Assembly: GCA_000149265.1 (NCBI GenBank)
Contig: CH000667.1
Location: 3,573-67,572 of the forward strand
Direction of reading: 5' to 3'
Origin: Ciona savignyi
Lineage: Eukaryota > Chordata > Ascidiacea > Phlebobranchia > Cionidae
Length of the DNA: 64,000 nt
In this document: in pieces, positions 12,501 to 20,300 of the stretch
Layout of the letters: every line of letters starts with the position of its first letter
Numbering within the stretch: the first letter of the stretch is position 1
Program-made: the position numbers and the translations under genes
Notes under the pieces: generated by a model
What the model saw: the letters and a program-made list of their open reading frames with translations, nothing else
The model's database searches: none
What the model was told of the DNA's origin: nothing

Positions 12501-13871
12501 GTTAGCGACCAGTTTCGAAACTGCAAAGGCCTCCTTCCTCTGAAAAGGCCCCGCACTAATAAAACTAGCCAATCGTTTGGTATCTAGATAGTAGACAATT
12601 TAATAATTAACCATATTGTTGCATTTAAATTCAAATATTATTTACATCAACCTTCTCAATTTCTACATAAAATATAAAAACAAAACTCCGATAAGTAATA
12701 ACAAATGGAATTTGATCACAGGCATACTGGTATAATGAATCAGAGAGAAACAATATAGCTAGATATTTGCGACCGCACATGGAAGCTCTGAATGAACTTC
12801 GGTTATATGATTGTGAACAGCTGATCCTATATTTGAGCCAAGCTATCAATGAGCGACAGAACAAGGTAAATATATTAACTTCATGTTGGTGGAAAACATT
12901 TTTTTAGAAAGGATTTTAGAAGTTTGTAGCCAATGAAAAAATTCAAACCCTAAATTATTTTTTGGTATTTTAAGTATTCATTATTTGTAGCAGATTTTAA
13001 GTCTGATGTAGGGTTAATTTGTTCAAAAAATAGCAAACACGGAATCGCGATAATGGCGATTATTGTTAGCTAACCTGGATTATTTTACCGGTTTTACTTT
13101 TGAACCCATAAAGGGATCGTTGCTTAGATCGTTTTTTTGTATGCTATCTTGTATCATTTAAACATATTCATATTGAACACACATGTTAGCCACCAACAAC
13201 CTTGAATACATATAGTGCCTTAATCTCATTCTTGCTTTTTAGATAAAACTTGGAATGAATGGTTATGGACAGCTTCCGGATGAAGTTGTCCAATGTCTGT
13301 CAAGTTCTCTCGTCAAAATATCGGAACTAAATTTGGGAAGATACAGGCGTTCACCAAACAGTCACGTTATCATGCAAGATGCGATCCAACAACTCTCCTC
13401 TCCCTAGGTAAACATCACGTTCATGACATTTTATTTCTTTGTTGTTATTGGTCGCACGAGTCTTCTAAAAAAACAAAAACATAAGTACAAAAAAGTTGAA
13501 TTTTAAAACCAACAGTCAATTCTAATAAAATTTTTAAAATCTACAGTCAATTCTAATAAAGAAAACGAGTTAATGGAAGTTTTGTAAATAATATGCACTA
13601 TGTTTTATATCGATAATTATACTAATTTTAGGACAAATTGCATTTGATTAAACGTATATCCCGCGGAATAGTGTGAATATATGTTCTTAATCACTAATGC
13701 CCGAGCCAACATCGGATGCGTTGATAATTGCATGCTTTCAGTTATATTAGGAAACATGTTGCAATATGACAAATTAATATCAACAACTTACAGGATTTCA
13801 TCTTAAGAGGACAAGAGATCTCTGCACTCATTAAATGGTTTGCAAAGTACAAATCAAAAAGAAGAAATTGA
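381..13871 (+). CDS. NLR-like gene 1, 3' half: LRR cassette-exon array (partial, partly decayed)
   Basis: Twenty-two exon positions can be placed in the order D-A-B-C five times, then E and F. Exons with intact boundaries are all phase 0. They encode ribonuclease-inhibitor-like leucine-rich repeats of about 27 residues (for example LRNISKL and LDELRL strands). The first D exon starts I-D-L like the first D exon of gene 2 at 47245, so the NACHT exon of gene 1 should lie several kb left of the window. Nine exons carry lesions (two lost acceptors, a lost donor with a stop, two TAG codons, two frameshifts and two truncations), and exon E ends in TAG. Because cassettes are symmetric, a transcript that skips the broken ones would stay in frame. 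The gene may be a decaying paralogue or a live gene with heavy exon skipping; the sequence alone cannot decide. Confidence 0.72.
827..970 (+). CDS. Gene 1 exon A1 (LRR with aromatic loop)
   Basis: The exon has 48 phase-0 codons between TTTAG and GTGTGA. It starts DLVVDDG, carries a Trp/Gln-rich stretch (GEWGQQNGAQWGKTW) and ends in ANDIKQILQLKAGK. It is intact. It has five codons more than the 43-codon A exons of gene 2, in the variable loop after DLVVDDG. Confidence 0.82.
1204..1239 (+). CDS. Gene 1 microexon B1
   Basis: This is a 36 bp exon of 12 phase-0 codons, ITRLSLKAWNTP, between TTTCAG and GTAAGT. It supplies the beta strand of the LRR that is completed by exon C. The identical layout recurs in all eight modules of the two genes. 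Confidence 0.82.
1743..1886 (+). pseudogene. Gene 1 exon C1, acceptor lost
   Basis: The 48 codons are open (start GYWYNESKM, core LDELRLYDC, end NKRQNK) and the donor GTAAAT is present. The acceptor that reads CACAG in the sister copy at 6265 reads CACGG here (1738-1742), so the AG dinucleotide is gone. The exon body is intact but is probably skipped or spliced from a cryptic site. Confidence 0.75.
2552..2713 (+). pseudogene. Gene 1 exon D2, donor lost and stop codon
   Basis: The acceptor TTTTAG is good and the LRR core is open (MVLHISGSKLDAD, DCLRNIIKL). The 3' end reads CCT-TAA at 2708-2713, where sister exons have the last codons and GTAAGT. The GT of the donor has become AT. Used as an exon, it would end translation here. 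Confidence 0.75.
2918..3068 (+). repeat. tRNA-derived SINE copy (5' half)
   Basis: The copy has an A-box-like stretch (TTAGTTTAGTGGTT) and a B-box-like GGTTCGAAACT about 40 bp apart, followed by the family-specific GGGCAAGACGCTTAACGGACA and a GAACCCAGGGGATAA stretch. The same consensus recurs at 4479, 9483, 12285, 16913, 53072, 56930 and 63359. This copy is truncated at its 3' end and sits in the D2-A2 intron. Confidence 0.7.
3165..3302 (+). pseudogene. Gene 1 exon A2, in-frame TAG
   Basis: This is a 46-codon A-type exon (start DLVVYTCANIGEWGE, end LEPGK-like VEPGK) with a usable acceptor (TTCATAAG, weak) and GTAAGA donor. Codon 21 is TAG (3225-3227), where sister exon A4 has TGG. A single G to A change explains it. 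Confidence 0.75.
3632..3667 (+). CDS. Gene 1 microexon B2
   Basis: Twelve phase-0 codons, FTRLLMAANDNP, lie between AATTACAG and GTAAGT. It is intact and nearly identical to B4 at 7809. Confidence 0.75.
4149..4292 (+). pseudogene. Gene 1 exon C2, acceptor lost
   Basis: The 48 codons are open (KFWYNELKK, LDELRLHGYG, NKRQNK) and the donor is GTAAAT. Aligned to sister exon C4, the acceptor CAG reads CGA at 4146-4148, so no AG precedes the exon. Confidence 0.7.
4479..4763 (-). repeat. tRNA-derived SINE, near full length
   Basis: This minus-strand copy includes the 3' family motif (rc of TCACCTCGCGCCCACCGTCAGG), the B-box-like GGTTGCATTTTCGAAACT and the 5' CCGACAGATTAG. It contains TTAA at 4629-4632, which is the empty counterpart of the piggyBac insertion site at 9645. 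Confidence 0.7.
4934..5095 (+). CDS. Gene 1 exon D3 (LRR)
   Basis: This intact 54-codon phase-0 exon lies between TATTTTAG and GTAAAT. It starts ILLDIRQSHLDED, has the core DCLRNISKLQF and ends QQLFHPQ. It is most similar to D5 at 10852. Confidence 0.83.
5511..5561 (+). pseudogene. Gene 1 exon A3, 5'-truncated remnant
   Basis: Only the last third of an A exon remains: the stretch matching EANDIKQILQLKPGK, with one extra A near 5531, followed by GTGTAA. No acceptor or 5' part precedes it. The truncation marks the left junction of the internal tandem duplication. Confidence 0.7.
5778..5813 (+). CDS. Gene 1 microexon B3
   Basis: Twelve codons, ITRLSLKAWNTP, have the same peptide as B1 and lie between ATTTCAG and GTAATT. 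It is intact in itself, but its neighbours A3 and C3 are broken. Confidence 0.72.
6265..6324 (+). pseudogene. Gene 1 exon C3, 3' half deleted
   Basis: The acceptor CACAG and the first 20 codons (GYWYNESKMMNIVRYLQPHM) are present. The sequence then jumps to intron sequence homologous to about 2130-2160. The deletion removes the second half of the exon, its donor and about 250 bp of intron compared with C1. Confidence 0.75.
6759..6918 (+). pseudogene. Gene 1 exon D4, 2-nt deletion shifts the frame
   Basis: The acceptor TTTTAG and donor GTAAGT are intact and the LRR core is open (MILHIRGSKLDAD, LRNISKLHI). The exon is 160 bp instead of 162 because two bases are missing from the terminal Pro-Gln codons. 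Splicing to the next phase-0 exon would change the frame. Confidence 0.7.
7404..7541 (+). pseudogene. Gene 1 exon A4, in-frame TAG
   Basis: This is a 46-codon A exon. Codon 13 is TAG (7440-7442), where A2 has TGG, while the Trp codon that is lost in A2 is intact here. A duplicated fragment of the exon start (GACTTGGCTGTATAT) lies at 7296. The donor is GTAAGA. Confidence 0.75.
7809..7844 (+). CDS. Gene 1 microexon B4
   Basis: Twelve phase-0 codons, FTRLLIAANDNP, lie between AATTACAG and GTAAGT. It is intact and is the duplicate of B2. Confidence 0.72.
9167..9309 (+). pseudogene. Gene 1 exon C4, 1-nt deletion
   Basis: The acceptor CTACAG is intact. The exon opens KWWYSELEMKDI and has LGELRLHGCG. 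One base is missing in the codons that read SQAINE elsewhere, giving 143 bp. The shifted frame meets TAA at the donor (GTAATT). Confidence 0.75.
9483..9648 (-). repeat. SINE copy, 3' part (split by piggyBac-like insertion)
   Basis: This minus-strand SINE is the duplicate of the copy at 4479. It is interrupted at its TTAA (9645-9648) and resumes after 10567. Confidence 0.65.
9649..10566. mobile_element. piggyBac-like non-autonomous element (918 bp)
   Basis: The element is flanked by TTAA direct repeats (9645-9648 and 10567-10570). Its ends are imperfect inverted repeats: left CTCTTTCCGTCCC, right GGGAGTGAAAGAG. Both traits are diagnostic of piggyBac transposons. The paralogous SINE at 4479-4763 keeps the uninterrupted TTAA site, so the insertion is proven by an empty copy. 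A perfect 24-bp palindrome lies 12 bp inside the left end. It carries no transposase-sized reading frame; a 77-codon frame at 9954-10187 resembles nothing I recognise. It must have been mobilised in trans. Confidence 0.82.
9661..9684. repeat. Perfect 24-bp palindrome near transposon left end
   Basis: The sequence centres on GCCATATATGGC and is self-complementary across all 24 bases. Its position just inside the terminal repeat fits a subterminal transposase-binding or structural site, but that role is inferred. Confidence 0.75.
10571..10700 (-). repeat. SINE copy, 5' part (continuation after insertion)
   Basis: The sequence continues the interrupted SINE with the GGTTGCATGTTCGGAAAT-like B box region and ends in the CCGATAGATTAG 5' terminus, read on the minus strand. 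Confidence 0.65.
10852..11013 (+). CDS. Gene 1 exon D5 (LRR)
   Basis: This intact 54-codon phase-0 exon has acceptor TTTTAG and donor GTTAGT. It starts MLLDIRQSHLDDD, has the core NCLRNISKLQF and ends QQLSHPQ. From here to exon E, gene 1 has no damaged exon. Confidence 0.83.
11475..11606 (+). CDS. Gene 1 exon A5
   Basis: This intact exon of 44 codons lies between CCTCAG and GTGCAA. It opens QLVIDDEYGEWGEQNG, keeps the Trp pair (QWETTWKV) and ends LKREQGK. It is the most diverged A exon. Confidence 0.8.
11852..11887 (+). CDS. Gene 1 microexon B5
   Basis: Twelve codons, IKRLLLEAWDSP, lie between CTTTCAG and GTGAGT. It is intact. Confidence 0.8.
12285..12580 (-). repeat. Diverged tRNA-derived SINE copy
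   Basis: This minus-strand copy is recognisable from the TAGTTAGCGACCAGTTTCGA region and from the 3' block with AACTATTGCAGAGTGTTCTG. It is more diverged than the copy at 4479. Confidence 0.5.
12722..12865 (+). CDS. Gene 1 exon C5
   Basis: This intact exon has 48 codons with acceptor ATCACAG and donor GTAAAT. It opens AYWYNESERNNIARYL, has LNELRLYDCEQ and ends NERQNK. Confidence 0.82.
13243..13407 (+). CDS. Gene 1 exon E, ending in TAG
   Basis: The exon has 55 phase-0 codons from IKLGMNGYG to IQQLSSP, with the LRR core CLSSSLVKISELNLG. The last codon before the donor GTAAAC is TAG (13405-13407), where gene 2 has CAG. A C to T change therefore removes the last exon from the protein. Two AATAAA signals follow at 13524 and 13555, so a shorter mRNA ending here is plausible. 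Confidence 0.78.
   Translation: MKLGMNGYGQLPDEVVQCLSSSLVKISELNLGRYRRSPNSHVIMQDAIQQLSSP
13524..13560 (+). promoter_or_regulatory. Paired AATAAA polyadenylation signals
   Basis: AATAAA occurs at 13524-13529 and 13555-13560 in a tandem ~31-bp duplication (ACAGTCAATTCTAATAAA twice). The homologous E-F intron of gene 2 also has two AATAAA (58674, 58685). This suggests a used, early poly(A) site. Confidence 0.5.
13794..13871 (+). CDS. Gene 1 last exon F
   Basis: The acceptor is CTTACAG, followed by DFILRGQEISALIKWF and a basic tail YKSKRRN, then TGA. It is homologous to the gene 2 last exon (DFILEEKFISHLIDLV). It can be translated only if the TAG at the end of exon E is bypassed. Confidence 0.65.
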   Translation, partial: DFILRGQEISALIKWFAKYKSKRRN

Positions 13872-13929
13872 AGGGTGGACATTCCTAAAATAGTTTCTCT
13901 AATTCCATCCAAACTGACGATCCACCTTT

Positions 13930-14555
13930 AAAACCTATGCATCGTTCCCATTATTTAATCATATGCATCGTACACGCCATTATTTAAATATATCGTACCC
14001 ACTCTTATTTCAATGTATCGTACCTACCAGTATTCCAATGCATCATACCCACCATTATTCCAATGCAACGTACCCTCCATTATTTCAATGCATCGTACCC
14101 ACCGTTATTCCAATGTATCGTACCCACCATTATTCCAATGCATCGTACCCTCTATTATTTCAATGCATCGTATCCACCATTATTCTAACATATTGTACCC
14201 ACCATTAAATCATATGCATCGTGCCTACCATTATTTAAATTTATCGCACCCACCATTAAATCATATGCATCGTGCCCACCATTATTTAAATATATCGCAC
14301 CCACCATTAAATCATATGCATCGTACCCACCGATATTCCAATGCATCGTACCCACCATTATTCCAATGCATCGTACCCACCATTCTTCCAATGCATCGTA
14401 GCTACCATTATTCCAATGCATCCTGCCCTCCTTTATTCCAATGTATAGTACCCACCATTATTCCAATGCATCGTGCCGACCATTATTCCAATGCATCGTA
14501 CCCACCATTATTCCAATGCATCGTGCCCACCATTATTCCAATGCATCGTACCCAA
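13930..14555 (+). repeat. 25-bp minisatellite, array 1 (about 25 units)
   Basis: The unit is close to ATTATTCCAATGCATCGTAC plus CCACC (25 bp). It is strongly C-rich and G-poor on this strand, with the palindrome ATGCAT in each unit. The middle (about 14203-14325) uses a 50-bp dimer with ATTAAATCATATGCATCGT. Open frames occur because the unit has no stop in any of the three forward frames and 25 is not a multiple of 3. The array starts about 60 bp after the stop of exon F. Confidence 0.9.
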
Positions 14556-14613
14556 CTTTTAATTTACGTCATGTAAATGTGTTTGGAATTTTTTCATTCA
14601 TTTAATTAGGGTA

Positions 14614-14619
14614 AATAAA
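14614..14619 (+). promoter_or_regulatory. AATAAA after array 1
   Basis: AATAAATATTGTGCATAGTA follows the array. A nearly identical block follows array 2 at 62490. No AATAAA lies between the exon F stop and the array, so this is the first candidate poly(A) signal for a full-length gene 1 mRNA. Confidence 0.45.
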
Positions 14620-14639
14620 TATTGTGCATAGTATATGGT

Positions 14640-15453
14640 CTTATTGGCGACACAGAATACATTTTAAACTTTGGTGAATGGCATGGGGATTTAAAGTAAT
14701 CGCGGAGATACTAAATTATATATAACTTGAAGCAAGTTATTTCTGTGTAGAGTAAAATCATCGGTAGGGCGTCGGACCTCTATGCCCAAAGTTGCGTGAT
14801 CAGAATTTTTTTGCGTTTTTTTAGAATTTGAGCAAGTTGTCTTTCGCGGTCGTAAACTATCGAACTTTTAAAGTAGACTAACTGATATGACTGTTACCCT
14901 CGTACGTGTCACTTATCATGCGTTTTATTCGTTTTCTTCCCATTCTTAATACACACGTAAATTTACGTCGACACCTTAGTCCAGTAAATGAATGTTACAC
15001 CGGTTCGCAAAAAAATATTTGTCCTCCCTATTTTTTTGGTTGTTTCCGTTAAATAAAAATACATAGATGTTTGAAAGCCATTGCAAAAATCGTGATTTAT
15101 ATTTGCAGAAGGTCATCTCAAATAAACATCTTGCGTCTTATAAATGTGGGTTCAGTTAGTATCACGTAATCAAATATAGATCGGCTTACTAATTTACGAA
15201 CTGCATACGTAATGAGCTATTTGCAATAAAAGCTCGCAATGTGAAACGTACCAAAGACGACGATCGTCGATATTTTGCTGCTGATGCGTCTGTCTGTGTT
15301 AGTTATGCCAACCGTTATCTGGCGCCAAAGAGCAACCCACATATGTAACAATACATCCATTCCAGATTGAGGTTGTATGGTCGTGGAGACAAATGGTTAA
15401 AGAGACCGATACGTATACCAAATGATAAAAAAACGATCTTAGCAACTAGGCTA
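14640..15453. other. Intergenic; possible LTR end with primer-binding-like site
   Basis: The first part (to about 14680) is shared with the flank of array 2. AATAAA near 15225 and TGGCGCC at 15320-15326, followed by AAAGAGC, look like the 3' end of an LTR plus a tRNA primer-binding site on the + strand. A similar pair is at 43313. I see no gene. Confidence 0.3.
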
Positions 15454-16969
15454 TCATGGGTATGTTAAACAATTGGATTGAGGATACGTCGCAGATTGGT
15501 CGAAGTATACCACAACAAAACGAGTTGAAGGTGCAAAGGAATAAAAGTGAAAAAAGACACATGACATTCCGCTCGGTAGAAGTTGGCGAACGGCGTCTCT
15601 CAATGCTGGCACCACAGTTCGTGGAACTTCTTGGTTTTGGTTGGCTGAAAAAATCACCAGGAACGATTTATATGCGAGCCGTAAACTAATTTCGCCGATG
15701 TTGTCCGAAGGTCTTCCTTTGGGGAGGTACGAATCCCAAGCATAACCCATGGCAACGCATTTATCCAGTCGGATCCTGTTAGCCGAGCCATCAGTGCGCT
15801 TTTAAAGTGCCTGTAAAAAATCGTTCATTTAAACCGCTAGCCTGAGGGTGAATCGAGCACGAGCGGTGTAGTCTGATACCCAGCAGCTGATTAAAAGTAG
15901 TACACAGTTCGGAGGTAAATTTGGATCCACGATCAGACGAAATGTCGCACGGCACTCCAAATCGTGAAACCCAATGAAAGACAAAGGCTCTGGCGCATGT
16001 TATGGTGGTCGCGTCTGGCATGGGAATCGCTTCAGGCCACCTGGTGAAACGGTCAACCATTGTCAGTAAATACGTGTTTCCCTGTCATGATGGCAACGGT
16101 TCGACGATATCCAAATTTATGTGACTGAACCTGCCTTGTACACGTGGGTAGGCGGCTAATGGAGCACGAACGTGAGTTTAAATTTTCGCCTTTTGGTAAT
16201 GCACGCACTGCTTTGCCCATACTCCCACTTGTTTGTGTAAGTCATGCCATATAAACTTTGAAGCGACGAGTTTCCGTGTGGCTCGAATCGACGGATGAGA
16301 CCCGTCAACTACATACAAAAAACTTTCTTTGCCAAGATTTGAGGACGATCGGGCATGGGTAACCGGCGGAAACGTCACCTAGTAAAGTTTGGTTTTACTG
16401 GCCGAGTTGTTTCCTCCAGTTTGAGGTTGTGATAGCGGTACGATATGCTTGTATTTCCGGGTACATCTGGACCGTTGCCAGGGACGTGTAATCCAAATCA
16501 AACGGGAGTTGAATTGAACCAATACTACAACGTGATAGAGCATCGGCAACGTGGTTGCGCATTCCTTCGATTTGTCGAACGTCGGTCGTATATTCGGAGA
16601 TGGCAGACAAATGACGTTGTTGCCTGGCAGACCAGGTCGTTTGTACTTTTGCGAATGCAAAGTTGAGCGGTTTGTGATCTATCTGTATAAGCGGTAAATA
16701 AGTGGTCTTCCAAAAAATACCTAAAATGTCGTATGGACAAGTGTAGAGCAAGTAGCTCTCTTTCAAATGCCCTGTACTTTAGCTCGGGCGCGCGCAGGCG
16801 TTTGCTGAACAATGCGAGTGGTTGCCATTCGCCATCGATAAGGTGCTTCAACTGCGTCGACGGAGTGTTGTGATACGTCCGTAGTTACAACGGTTGTCGT
16901 GTGTGGTACAGGATAGGATAGGATTTTCATCTTTATCCCCGTGAATGGGAAAACCAAGGGGTTTATCAC
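15454..16969 (-). mobile_element. Ty3/gypsy retrotransposon pol remnant (RNase H, integrase)
   Basis: Read on the minus strand, the segments run in pol order. RNase H (about 16969-16395) has LALFSKRL, FERELLALHLSIRHFRYFLE and ADALSR motifs split over two frames. The HHCC-type zinc finger (16378-16178) has HPSIRATRKLV and CVHYQKAKI. The integrase core (16060-15791) has VDRFTRWPEA, SDRGSKFTSE and ERFF for the D-D-E triad. The integrase C-terminal part (15750-15454) follows. Frameshifts and stops separate the segments and no RT is visible, so it is dead. It lies antisense to the NLR genes. Confidence 0.85.
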
Positions 16970-17045
16970 ACGTGCAACCGTCAGATCACCTCGCGCCCAC
17001 AGTCAGGTTACCGGAGCTATTACAGTGCTTTGTGTGTGCACATTA
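16913..17045 (-). repeat. SINE copy, 3' end
   Basis: The copy runs from GGATAGGATAGGATTTTCAT through CACCTCGCGCCCACAGTCAG to the CAGTGCTTTGTGTG region, read on the minus strand. It abuts the gypsy RNase H remnant. Confidence 0.65.
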
Positions 17046-17319
17046 GATTCTACTTGCAAAAAAGGTTATAATTTTTTTCAGATATACCAAAAGTTAAAAG
17101 GTAGCAGAAAACCCGTACGGTTTTGCATGGAGAAACATATGTCGTACACTCAACAGGGGGTTTAAAAATACTGTTGGATATCACACTCTCTAGAGAATTT
17201 TGAAAAGAATTTTGGAAAATGATCAATTCCCCACCAATTTCTATAATCTGATAATAACATTAAATATAACAAAAACGTATGGGGTATTCATTAAGTGCTT
17301 TAGTGTGGATTTTGGTTTC

Positions 17320-20300
17320 GTCAGCAGATTCACCTGTCTATCGCGCTCCCCTAAACGTAGTTTTGACGAGCGCTACGCTCCAATAAACATGGGTATTCCG
17401 CTGGAAGCCAAATGATATTTATTCATCTCGTGGTAACTTCAGTGTGACATTTCTTGTGGGTGATTCCACGAATAAAACTTCGCAAGCGGCGTGCAAGTCC
17501 AGGGCTAGTTTAAAAACTGCGTATATTTATACAGCATATTAAAAATAGTTTTAACACAAGCATATAGTTTATTAAAATAAAATGAGACCAGATTTGTAAA
17601 GTTTAATTATAATTCTTGCATGCTTTATCATTAATTGATATTTTTACTACAGTAATAAAAATATTAACATGCTGAATTTTAGTTAAGAAAAATGAGGCCA
17701 AACATGCATATATATATCAAAGTGAAATACATATCTCCAAGAAAAAGATTGGAGTACTGAAAATTAAATTGAATAAGGAAACCCTTTACTTTAGTATAAT
17801 GTAACAAAGAAATAATAGCGTAGAATCAGATAAAATGTCGAAAATAGAAATAAATTTTGATTTTTTTAGATTTTGACAGTTTTGAAAATCAGAAATATCC
17901 ATTTTGTGATTAACTTTTATTTTGTGAAGTACAAAAGAAACGGAAACCGGGGAAACGTGAAGAGTGGAGCTCGTCCGTCGTCTCTTAGGTGCTTCCTACA
18001 CAACGTGAAAGGTGTTTTTTTTTAATTAATTTGTTTATTTTTTACAATAAGGTTGCGTCGTTATCACAAAGTTGTTTTAAAGTTTGCATTGGTTACACGC
18101 GTCGCCTAACAACACCTTGTTTTAAAGGAATCAAATATCGAAGGTGACGCTATTGTAAGGACGAACAATAGATTCTAGAGGAGAAATAGCAACAAGACCT
18201 GAAATTAAGCTGAGCCACATCTCTAGGTAAGTAAAACGAGTTTAGCTGACCTGGACGTGTAAAGTAATACTTTTATCACTCTAAACATTTTTCATCTCTT
18301 CCGTATTCGTTCGATTTACACACGTTAACAATTGACAGGACATAGGACAACAATAACAAAATGTAACCTGTTTGGCCTTTAGTACAATAAGTACGTTGTT
18401 GCATATTTAAGAATTAAAATTGAATTTTTTGCAATTGCTAAAATAATCGTCAGGGCATATTCACCTGTTTATCGCGGTCCTCTAAGCGTAGTTCTGACGA
18501 GCCCTTACGGTCCAGTAAAAATGGGTGTTTCATTGCAAGCCAAATGACATTTATCTAGTGTACTTCTGTCCAATATTTATTTGAACTGATCACACAAATA
18601 AAAATAACTTATCTACCTGCTTGCTACGTCCGTGCTAGTTTAAAAAATATTTTTTTAGGAACAAAACAATTAAACTAATATAAAATGCTTTTGTAGCACA
18701 CTTTAACCTTTTTGACCGATTTAGTTGTAGATTTTGCTGAGATTTTTTTTGCATCTCGCTTATTTTTGGCAAAATTGTCCAATGTCCGTCCGTTTGTGCA
18801 AACTTAAAATTACATAAACATTGACAGTGAAAAATATTGGGGTCAGAAATATGGAATTGTTACAGGATTATTGACCCCATATAGGGAAATATTTGAACTT
18901 AGTATAACGTTTTAAAGCAATACTATCGTTTAAAATTATTATTTCCAACATATTTTTCGAACATTCTAATTTGCAGTTCTAAATACCAGAAATATCAGTT
19001 TTGTAATTAACTTCGATTTAGCAGAGTTTAAAAGAAACGGAAACCAGAGAAACGTGGAGGGTGAAGCTTGTCGTCTCTTTGGTGCTTCCTACACAACGTG
19101 AACGGTGTTTTCTTAATTTTGTTAATTTTCTTATTAAGATTATTGTTGCCCCATTCTTACAAAGTTATTTTTTGAGTTTGCATCGGTCATGCGCGTCGCC
19201 TAACAACACCTTGTTTTAAAGGAATCGAATATCGAAGGTGACTACAAACGCTTTTGTAAGTACGAACAATAGATTCCAGAGTAGAAATAGCAACAAGAGC
19301 TGGAATTAAGCCAAACCACATCTTCAGGTAAGTAAAGCTAGTTTCGCTGACTTGGACCTGTGAAGTAATAATTTCGTCAAACTAAACATTAATTACCTCT
19401 ACCGTATTCGTTCGCTTTACACACCTTAACAATGGACAAGACATATGAAAACAATAGAAGAATTTTACCTGTTTTGTCTTTAGTAAAATTAGTACGTTGT
19501 TACATAATTATGAAATTAAATTAATATTTTTGTTTTAATTGCAATAAGAATAGTCACCACATTCATTTGTTTTTCGCGATCCCCTCAAAGCATTTCTGAC
19601 GAGCGCTACGCTCTAATGAACATGGGTATTGCATTAAAAGCCAAATGACATATTTATTTATCCAGTGGTAACTTGAGTGCTACATTTCTAACTGCAAAAA
19701 ATTAATTATATTAAATTTAAATACTTATTTCAGAGAATAAGTTTGGGGTCCCGAAAATGAAATTGTCTTATTAGAGCCGATACGATATATGGACATTTTT
19801 TATATTTTCGTAAAACAAAGTAATGTATATATTACGTGGTACTGGTTTACAAATCTGAAATCAAAAAAATAATTTTTGATTTTGTACTTCGCTCAGTTGT
19901 GAAAACCTACACAGCGTGAAAGATGTTTTCTTAATTTTAATGTTTCTTGAAAAAGTTGCGTCGTTCTCACTAATATTGTGTATGAGCTGCTAGCGATCAC
20001 ACGCGTCGCCTTACAACACAGCTTGTTTTAAAGTAATCGAATATCGAAGGTGACCCGTAAACCGTACCCGGAGAAACGTGGAGGGTGAAGCTAGTCGTCT
20101 ATTTGGTGCTTTCTACCTAACGTGAAAGGTGTTTTCTTTGTTCTGTTTAATTTTTTAAATAAAGTTGCGTATTTACCACAATATTGTGAATTAGCTTCCA
20201 TTGCACAAGCGTCGCCTAACTCACGCGTCGCCTAAAAACTACTTGTTTTAAAGGAATCACATATCGAAGGTGACTACAAACGCTATTGTAAGGACGAACA

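Noticed and set aside
13930-14555. Possible CRISPR array
   Set aside because: Units are directly adjacent with no unique spacers, and the surroundings are eukaryotic.
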